Assembly (NCBI GenBank): GCA_963762525.1
Contig: CAVXKT010000003.1
Span: 62,001-126,000 of the forward strand
DNA length: 64,000 nt
Source: DATFDN01 sp963762525
GTDB lineage: Bacteria > Pseudomonadota > Alphaproteobacteria > Acetobacterales > Acetobacteraceae
Reading direction: 5' to 3'
The notes under the pieces were generated by a model that worked only from the letters and a program-made list of their open reading frames with translations, was not told the origin of the DNA and did no database searches. Within the stretch, counting starts at the first letter, position 1, and every line of letters starts with the position of its first letter. Positions 54,730 to 61,494 of the stretch are shown in pieces. A program made the translations under genes and the position numbers.

Positions 54730-55382
54730 TAGAGCAGCGGCGCCACGATCAAGAACAGGATCACCACCCACAGCGCACCGCCGATCCAGGCGGCGAGCGG
54801 AAAGCCCATCGGCTCGCTCGGCACCATCGACCAGACGCTGACGGCCGAGGGGGGCGGCACGCGCGGGACCGCCGCGGGGCTGACCGGGACCGCCTCCGCG
54901 GACGGGGCGGACGGAAAGGAGCGCTCCTGATCCGGTGCGTTCCGCAGCGTAAGTTCGCGGGCGAAGTTGTTGAAAAACGTGTCGGCCAGCGATTTTGCCG
55001 TGGAATTGATCAGCCGCGATCCCAGCTGCGCGATCTTGCCGCCGACCTGCGCCTGCACCGTGTAGGTGAGCAGGGTGTCGATCCCGTCCTCGGCAAGATG
55101 GACGCGGGCGCCGCCCTTGGCGAAGCCGGCCACCCCGCCCTGGCCTTCGCCGGCGATGTTGTACCCGTTCGGCGCGTCGATGTCGGAGAGATGAACCTTG
55201 CCATTGAAGCGGGCGGAGATGGGACCGATGCGGATCGAGGCCGTCGCCTCCATGTCCTGCGGGCTGGTCGCCTCCAGTCGCTCGCATCCGGGAATGCAAG
55301 TCTTCAGCACCGCCGGATCGTTCAGCGCATCCCAGACCACCGAGCGCGGCGCCGGAATCCGCCGCTCACCGGTCATGTCCAT
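54729..55382 (-). CDS. coxG: SRPBCC protein, carbon monoxide dehydrogenase subunit G (CoxG)
   Basis: A 217-residue protein. The START/SRPBCC domain begins MDMTGERRIPAPRSVVWDAL and has CIPGCERLE, GKVHLSDIDAPNGY and GGKIAQLGSRLINSTAKSLA. A proline-rich linker and one C-terminal membrane helix (WIGGALWVVILFLIVAPLL) follow. CoxG anchors CO dehydrogenase to the membrane or quinone pool. First gene of the maturation operon. Confidence 0.88.
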   Translation of the reverse strand: MDMTGERRIPAPRSVVWDALNDPAVLKTCIPGCERLEATSPQDMEATASIRIGPISARFNGKVHLSDIDAPNGYNIAGEGQGGVAGFAKGGARVHLAEDGIDTLLTYTVQAQVGGKIAQLGSRLINSTAKSLADTFFNNFARELTLRNAPDQERSFPSAPSAEAVPVSPAAVPRVPPPSAVSVWSMVPSEPMGFPLAAWIGGALWVVILFLIVAPLL

Positions 55383-55433
55383 CAGCTTGTCCTCATTTCC
55401 CGCGCGGGTGGTCTTACTGTCAGGATGAGCGCC

Positions 55434-56753
55434 ATGCAAACCACCCCCTCCTTGCCGTGGGCGGCGCCCTTCCTGGGGGTTTTGCTGTCGATCGCGCTGT
55501 TGCCGATGCTGGCGCCGCGGCTGTGGCATCGCCGGATGGCCTCGATCGCGGGGCTCTGGGTGGCGGCGCTGCTGGTCCCGTGGGGGGCGACGGCGGGCGC
55601 GGCGGCGGCAGGCCGCCTCGCCTGGAACGCCGTCGTGGTGGAATATCTGCCGTTCGTGACCATCCTGCTCGCGCTCTATGCCGCCGGCGGCGGAGTGCTG
55701 GTGCGCGGCGGCCCGGCCGGCACGCCGCGGGGCAACACCTTGATGCTGGCGGCGGGGATGGGCCTGGGCGTGGTGATGGGCCAGGCCGGCGCCGCCATGG
55801 TCATGGTCAACCCGCTGCTCCATGCCAACGCACACCGGCGGCGGAAGGTTCACCTGCCGCTGTTTCTGATCGTGCTGGTCGCCAACGCCTCGGGCGCGCT
55901 TACCCCGCTCGGCAATCCCCCGCTTTACATCGGCTTCCTGCAAGGCGTGCCGTTCCTGTGGCCGGCCCGGCATCTGTTGCTGCCGCTGTTGGTGCTCACG
56001 GCGCTGCTGCTGGCCGCGTTCTACGTGCTCGACCGCACGCTGGCCGCCGCCGAGCCGCCGCCGCCCGCGCCGGGTCGGCTGCACGTGCGGGGCTGGGGAA
56101 ACCTGCTGCTGATCCTGCTCACCGGTGGCGTGGTGCTGGCGCAGAACGCGGTCGATGCCGGAGCGGTGGAACTCGGCGGCGAAAGCATCCCCCTGATGCG
56201 GCTGATCGCGGTCGGGGCGTTCGTCGCCGTCGCCGTGGTCTCGGCCGCGGCCACACCGCGCGCCATCCGCCAAGGCAACGACTTCACCTGGGGACCGATG
56301 CGCGAAATCGCGCTGCTGTTCCTCGCCATCTTCGTCACCATCGACCCGGTGCTGCAGATGCTGGAGGGCGGCCTGTCCGGACCGCTGGCGCCAATCCTGC
56401 GCCTGACGCTCGGTCCCGACGGAGCACCGCGCCCGATCGTGTTCTTCTGGCTCGCCGGCATTCTGTCGGCTTTCCTCGATAACGCACCCACTTATCTCGT
56501 GTTCTTCAACGTTGCCGGCATCAATCCCGCCGCCATGACGGCGGCCCAGGCGAGTGCGCTGGCGGCGCTCTCGGCGGGCGCCGTGTTCTTCGGCGGCCTC
56601 ACTTATATCGGCAATGCGCCGAACATGATGGTGCGCGGCGTGGCCGCGCATCGCGGCGTTCGGATGCCCGGATTTCTGGGCTTCCTGGCAATGGCGGCGG
56701 CGCTGCTGCTGCCGGTCTTCGCGGTGCTGACGGCGCTGTTCTTCCGCGACTGA
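55434..56753 (+). CDS. Sodium:proton antiporter (ArsB/NhaD superfamily)
   Basis: A 439-residue ion-transporter-superfamily protein with about 12 helices: LVANASGALTPLGNPPLYIG and IFVTIDPVLQMLEGG match the NhaD/CitM-like half repeats, and LDNAPTYLVFFNVAG and FFGGLTYIGNAPNMMV the second half with conserved NAP motifs. ATG at 55434 has agga 8 nt upstream; an ATG at 55425 lacks a ribosome site. Divergent from coxG. Confidence 0.83.
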   Translation: MQTTPSLPWAAPFLGVLLSIALLPMLAPRLWHRRMASIAGLWVAALLVPWGATAGAAAAGRLAWNAVVVEYLPFVTILLALYAAGGGVLVRGGPAGTPRGNTLMLAAGMGLGVVMGQAGAAMVMVNPLLHANAHRRRKVHLPLFLIVLVANASGALTPLGNPPLYIGFLQGVPFLWPARHLLLPLLVLTALLLAAFYVLDRTLAAAEPPPPAPGRLHVRGWGNLLLILLTGGVVLAQNAVDAGAVELGGESIPLMRLIAVGAFVAVAVVSAAATPRAIRQGNDFTWGPMREIALLFLAIFVTIDPVLQMLEGGLSGPLAPILRLTLGPDGAPRPIVFFWLAGILSAFLDNAPTYLVFFNVAGINPAAMTAAQASALAALSAGAVFFGGLTYIGNAPNMMVRGVAAHRGVRMPGFLGFLAMAAALLLPVFAVLTALFFRD

Positions 56754-56755
56754 GG

Positions 56756-57265
56756 CTACAATTCCCCGTGCAGCAGGATCATCAAATCGGTGTCCCCGGT
56801 CCGCTGCCCGCACGCGGTCAGCAGCGCGTGGGCTTGGCCCCGGTGGTGGGTCTGGTGATTGAACAAGTGGGCGAGCAGAAAGCGGCGCGGTCGGCGCATC
56901 TCCCGCTGCACGGCGCCGCTGAACCAGGTGAGGTCCTCCGCGAGCCAGGCATCATCGACCGTCGCCGCCCAGCCCTCCAACTTGGCATCCGATTCGGCGC
57001 GCACCGACTTCAGCTCGGCCCAGTCCTCGATCATGCCGGCGCTGGCGGCCAGGGCGACCGGGGGCTTCGGCCAATCGGCGAAGCGCGACATCCAGATTTG
57101 GTCGCCCCAGACCAGATGGCAGAGCGTGCCATGGATCGACTTCCAGAAGGCGCCGCGCTCGGCCCGCCGCTCGGCCTCGCTCAGCCGGTCGGCGGCGGCG
57201 TAGAGGCGGCGGTTCATCTCGGCATTGTACGCCGCCATCGTGCGTACATAGGAGGGAGTGATCAT
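56756..57265 (-). CDS. DinB family protein
   Basis: A 169-residue four-helix-bundle protein: SIHGTLCHLVWGDQIWM supplies the first His and HLFNHQTHHRGQAHALL the other two, the metal triad of DinB/YfiT proteins. These include thiol-dependent transferases; this one's activity is unknown. ATG at 57265 is chosen because it begins the conserved MITPSYVRTMAAYN. Divergent from petA. Confidence 0.85.
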   Translation of the reverse strand: MITPSYVRTMAAYNAEMNRRLYAAADRLSEAERRAERGAFWKSIHGTLCHLVWGDQIWMSRFADWPKPPVALAASAGMIEDWAELKSVRAESDAKLEGWAATVDDAWLAEDLTWFSGAVQREMRRPRRFLLAHLFNHQTHHRGQAHALLTACGQRTGDTDLMILLHGEL

Positions 57266-57339
57266 CAATTCCCTTATCCGACGGGTTGATCCGAAGCAAA
57301 ACATGGCCGATTTTGCGCCACCGCGAAACGGAGAGGCGG

Positions 57340-57999
57340 ATGTCCACCACCACCGAACTGCACGGCCCCGGGCCGGAGCACGGGCCGGAGGGCACGCGGC
57401 GCGACTTCCTCGGGCTGGTGGGGGGCGCCTTCACCTTCATCGGCGTCGCCGCGGTGGCCTGGAGCCTGATCGACAGCATGAACCCGGCCGCCGACGTCAT
57501 CGCCGCCGGGGCACCGCTCGATCTCGACATCAGCAAGATCGAGGCCGGCCAGCAAATCGTCGTGCGCTGGCGCGGCTCGCCCATCCTGATCGTCAACCGA
57601 ACGCCGGAGATGCTGAAGACGTTGCAAGACCCGAAGCTGGTCGGAATCCTTTCGGATCCCAATTCGCAGGTGAACCAACAACCGGAATACGCCAAGAACT
57701 GGCACCGCTCGGTCAATCCCGAGTTCGCCGTCCTGGTCGGCATCTGCACGCATTTGGGCTGTTTGCCGCAATTCCTGCCGAAGCCGAGCCCCACCGACCC
57801 GGTGCCGAACTGGCCGGGCGGGTATCTCTGCCCGTGTCACGGGTCGAAATACGACCTCGCGGGGCGCGTCTATCAGAACGTCCCGGCGCCCGATAACCTG
57901 CCGGTTCCGCCGTATGTCTTCACCAGCAAGACCACGCTGCGCATCGGCGCCAACCCGCCCGGCAGCACCTTCGAGCTCTCGGAGGTGGTGCAGATCTGA
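57340..57999 (+). CDS. petA: Ubiquinol-cytochrome c reductase Rieske iron-sulfur subunit
   Basis: A 219-residue Rieske protein of the bc1 complex. A twin-arginine anchor GTRRDFLGLVGGAFTFIGV precedes NPAADVIAAG. The 2Fe-2S ligands are in VGICTHLGCLPQ and GGYLCPCHGSKYDLAGRV. It transfers electrons from ubiquinol to cytochrome c1 on the periplasmic side. ATG at 57340 follows ggagagg. The cytochrome b and c1 genes that normally follow are absent; DUF1223 comes next. Confidence 0.92.
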   Translation: MSTTTELHGPGPEHGPEGTRRDFLGLVGGAFTFIGVAAVAWSLIDSMNPAADVIAAGAPLDLDISKIEAGQQIVVRWRGSPILIVNRTPEMLKTLQDPKLVGILSDPNSQVNQQPEYAKNWHRSVNPEFAVLVGICTHLGCLPQFLPKPSPTDPVPNWPGGYLCPCHGSKYDLAGRVYQNVPAPDNLPVPPYVFTSKTTLRIGANPPGSTFELSEVVQI

Positions 58000-58089
58000 C
58001 GTAACCGGCGGCAGCGAACCGCGAATTACGCCGTCAACGCCGGCGCGCCGCCCGGGCGGGCGGCGGCAGGAGTTTGCGGAGTTCACGCC

Positions 58090-58779
58090 ATGAAGGCCCT
58101 GCTTGCCGCGCTTGCCGTGGCGCTGCTGCCGGCATCCTCGATTGCCGCGACCTCGGCGCCCATCGTGGTGGAGCTGTTCACCTCGCAGGGCTGCTCCTCC
58201 TGTCCGCCGGCCGACGCGCTGCTTTCGGAATTGAAGCGCGATACGAACGTTTTAGCGCTGGATTTTCACGTCGATTATTGGGATCGGCTCGGCTGGAAGG
58301 ACCCCTATTCGTCGGTCGCCGCGACCGACCGCCAGCGGCGCTACGCCGCGCTGTTCGGCACCGATGGGGTCTACACGCCGCAAATCGTGGTGGCCGGCAC
58401 CAGCCAGATGGTCGGCTCGAACCGCGCCGCGGTGGGCGCGGCGCTAGCGGCGGCGGAGGACCGAACGTCGCCGGTCGTGCTGACGATCGAGCGGCCTGCG
58501 GGCCGGCTGATGATCCATGCCGGTGCGGGCGCCGGCCGCGCGACGCTCTGGCTGATCGGTTTCGACGACCACCATGCCACCCCGATCGGGCACGGCGAGA
58601 ACGCGGGCCGCACCTTGGCGGAGGTCAATGTCGTCCGCTCGATCGCCGAGGCGGGCCGCTGGGACGGCGCGCCGCTCACGCTGGGTCTCGCCCCGCCCGC
58701 CGGCGAACGCAGCGCCGTGATCCTGCAATCCGATGACGGCCGCATCCTGGCCGCTTCGGCGACGCCGGAAGCGGGCTGA
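58090..58779 (+). CDS. DUF1223 exported thioredoxin-like protein
   Basis: A 229-residue protein with a signal peptide ending SIAATS, then VVELFTSQGCSSCPPADALL with a CxxC redox motif, HVDYWDRLGWKDPYSS and YTPQIVVAG. It is the standard DUF1223 layout. Probably periplasmic; partner unknown. Confidence 0.87.
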   Translation: MKALLAALAVALLPASSIAATSAPIVVELFTSQGCSSCPPADALLSELKRDTNVLALDFHVDYWDRLGWKDPYSSVAATDRQRRYAALFGTDGVYTPQIVVAGTSQMVGSNRAAVGAALAAAEDRTSPVVLTIERPAGRLMIHAGAGAGRATLWLIGFDDHHATPIGHGENAGRTLAEVNVVRSIAEAGRWDGAPLTLGLAPPAGERSAVILQSDDGRILAASATPEAG

Positions 58780-58871
58780 CCCTCATTCCCTCTCCACCCC
58801 GGCCCTCTCCGCCCCGGGCCGCGTTAACCATTCGTTCGTGATTTGTTGCTATCTTGCGGCGGAGGTGCGCC

Positions 58872-59497
58872 ATGAGCTTCCGCCGGCCGGCTTTCGATGA
58901 CCTGGTTCTGCCGTTCATCTTCATCCCGCACGGCGAGCCCGAATCGCCGGAGGTCGCGGCTTTCAAGGTGCGCCGTCCGGGCGGGATCAAGATCCCGGCG
59001 ACCTTCGTCCCGGACCCTGCGCCGGAGCCGGCGGAGCCGCGCCCGCAATCCCACCGGAAGGCGGTGCCCCCGGCTTCGCCACTCCCGTCCATCCCGGAGC
59101 CCATCAGGAGCCTTTCCCCGCCCGGCCGATCTCACGCCCGCCCGCCGCCCGGTCCGGTGGACGGTGGGGCGGATTGGCACGGCGCGGTCGCGGCGTTCCG
59201 CGTTGCCTGGAAGACGCTGGATGATCCGGCGAAGGTGCTCGGGGGATGGTGGTCCCCGGGTCAGAGCAAGGCATCAAGAATCGGAACAGCAACCCCGAAA
59301 TTATCGAGATCGGCTATACCAGGAACCCGCGCTATGCTGCGCGGGAGCCGGGGATGACGGACATTCAGATGTCCGACGCTATTCATCGCTTGAAGGAAGG
59401 AGCCGGGCTCCGCGGAGGCGACAATTTGCTGTTCCACCTCCCCTCGGGAGATGTCTACTTCAACGGGGAGATCATCGGGAACCTGCACGATGACTGA
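58872..59497 (+). CDS. Putative toxin-like protein with proline-rich linker, one frame break
   Basis: ATG at 58872 follows ggaggt. Residues 1-50 contain FDDLVLPFIFIPHGEPESPE, then a proline-rich linker to about residue 100 and GADWHGAVAAFRVAWKTLDD. Near 59245 one missing base shifts the frame; the continuing frame gives EIIEIGYTRNPRYAAREPG, SDAIHRLKEGAGLRGGDNL and SGDVYFNGEIIGNLHDD. That tail resembles C-terminal domains of polymorphic toxins. It overlaps a DUF4279 gene by 8 nt, a layout fitting toxin and immunity protein. Assignment is inference. Confidence 0.5.
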
Positions 59498-59946
59498 TTT
59501 GGATAAAGGAGAAATCCGTGCATGGGTCAGCCTCGATTTCGCGGGCGACGAGCTTGATCAGGCGCCACTTCTTGCGGCAATTCCGTTGAAGGCGTTTCGG
59601 CCGATGCGGAAGGGAGACCCGATGCTGAAACGCGCGGTAAAGGGCAAAATCCCGGTTGCCCGGACGGGGGTTTGTCATTTCAGTACCCGGAGGTGCAGTA
59701 CTATCTGATGACCTGAATGATCATGTTGAGTTCGTGCTCACGTTGGTAAAAGACAAAATTAGCACGATTCGGACACTCGTTCGGCGCTATTCGCTAAATT
59801 GGGAACTGACCATCTTTGAAGGCGAACAAGATTTTCAGTCTTTCGAGGACATTCGGCCGGAACTCGTGTCCTTGGCGGCCGAACTCGGGCTGCCGATGAA
59901 AAGGGCCGAGGGGCAGCTTGCTCCATCCTGGAGGCGGGCAGAGTAA
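59490..59946 (+). CDS. DUF4279 domain protein, putative immunity protein, one frame break
   Basis: The frame starts MTDLDKGEIRAWVSLDFAGD and has IPLKAFRPMRKGDPML, the DUF4279 start. Near 59680 an extra base breaks it; the other frame continues DHVEFVLTLVKDKISTIRTL and FEDIRPELVSLAAELGLPM to TAA at 59946. DUF4279 proteins occur as immunity partners in toxin loci. About 151 residues when repaired. Confidence 0.65.
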
Positions 59947-59993
59947 CCGACGAAAGTCGCTCCTGATGCTCGGTAGAGCCGTCGCGGCATCAC

Positions 59994-60140
59994 ATGGCGC
60001 CCATCAACCGTGAGACGGTCTCCGACACCGTCCAGCCGCGCATCCATCTGGCTGATTTCCTGCGCGACCTCGGGCTGACCGGCACCCATCTCGGGTGTGA
60101 GCACGGCGTCTGCGGCGCCTGCACCGTCCGGGGATGGCCG
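59994..60140 (+). pseudogene. Fragment of a 2Fe-2S small subunit (CoxS/XdhA-like)
   Basis: The frame reads VSDTVQPRIHLADFLRDLGL then TGTHLGCEHGVCGACTV, the N-terminal plant-type ferredoxin motif of xanthine-oxidase-family small subunits. Homology ends after GACTV, where the coding sequence is truncated or rearranged. The second 2Fe-2S domain is absent. It is a relic of a molybdenum hydroxylase gene, in the same window as a cox maturation operon without structural genes. Confidence 0.75.
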
Positions 60141-60269
60141 TGCGCGCCGACGGTGCCATCGCCGCTCGGCCCCAAACCCGCAGTTCTCATTCGCGCGATC
60201 CTGTTCGCGACTCGAACCCTCGCTTTAAGCTTGACATGACCGAATCGATATAGCAACGATGCCGGCGGC

Positions 60270-61494
60270 ATGAAATTCATCCACGCGGCGGATATCCATC
60301 TCGACAGTCCGATGAACGGCCTCGGCGAGCGCTCGGGCGTGCCGGCCGAGGTCACTCACGCATGTACGCGCAGGGCGTTCCGGGCGATGATCGATCTGGC
60401 GATCGCCGAAGACGTGGCGTTCATGATCATCGCCGGCGATCTCTACGATGGCGATTGGAAGGATTTCTCGGCCGGACTGTTCTTCGCCGAGGAGATGCAC
60501 CGATTGGCGCGGCCCTGTTTCCTGCTACGCGGCAATCATGACGCGCGATCGGTCATCACCCGCAATCTGACGCTGCCGCCGAATGTGCGGGAATTCTCTT
60601 ACCGAACCTGCCAGACATTCGCGTGCCCGGAGCTGGGCGTCGCCCTGCACGGGCATTCCTTCCCCAACCGCGCGGTGCCGGAGAATCTGGCGAAGCAATA
60701 CCCCGGCCCGGTTCCGGGGCTGGTCAATATCGGTGTCCTGCACACCTCCGCCGAAGGATCGGGCGAGCACGATACGTATGCGCCGTGCGCCGTCACCGAA
60801 CTGGCGCTGGCCGGTTACGACTACTGGGCGCTCGGTCACATTCACGCGCGGCGCGTGCTCTCCGAGCGGCCGTGGATCGTGTTTCCGGGAAATGTTCAGG
60901 GCCGACATCCGAAGGAGACGGGGGCCAAAGGCTGCACGCTGGTGAGCGTCGAGGATCGGCAAGTGGTCGCGGTCGAGCATCGCAGCGTCGACGTGCTGCG
61001 TTGGGCGGCGATCGAACGGGACGTCACCGGAATCGACGTCGCCCGGCTGACCGGCCGGCTTGCCGATGCTGCGGCCGAAGCCATGGCCGATGCGGATGGG
61101 CGCCCGCTTTTCCTGCGGCTCACCCTGAACGGGGCGACGCCGCTGCACGGGCGGCTGGTCGAAGACACCGAGCAGATCGCCGCCGAGTGTCGCCACGCCG
61201 CAGTGCCTCGCGGGCGGCGAGTTGTGGGTCGAGTCGATCCGGGTCAGGACCCGACCGCTGAAGGAACCCGGCACGAACCTGCTGGCGCCGCTGCGGCAGG
61301 CTTTCCTTTCGGGTCTCGACGAGCCGACCGTCGTCGCCGACCTGCTCAGGGGTTTCGAGGGGCTGCGGCACAAGATACCGATGGCCGGGCGGGGGTCGGT
61401 GCAGCTGCCCGCCGACCGGACCGCGCTTCGAAATCTGGCCGAGGATGCGTGGGAAGGCCTCGCCGACATTCTCGTCGCCGAGGCTTCGGCATGA
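60270..61494 (+). CDS. SbcD/YhaO-like DNA exonuclease subunit (metallophosphoesterase), one frame break
   Basis: A Mre11-type phosphoesterase of about 407 residues: KFIHAADIHLDSPMNGL, IIAGDLYDGDW, LLRGNHDARS, YWALGHIHARRVL and the GN(V/I)Q motif in FPGNVQGRHPKE are the metal-binding blocks. The frame breaks near 61200; the other frame gives WVESIRVRTRPLKEPG to the stop. It overlaps the next gene by 4 nt and forms an SbcCD/YhaON-type pair. Confidence 0.85.

Noticed and set aside
54729..56813. 694-residue minus-strand frame running from the antiporter into coxG
   Set aside because: Only its last part encodes CoxG; the rest is antisense to the antiporter and is Arg/Gln/His-rich shadow.
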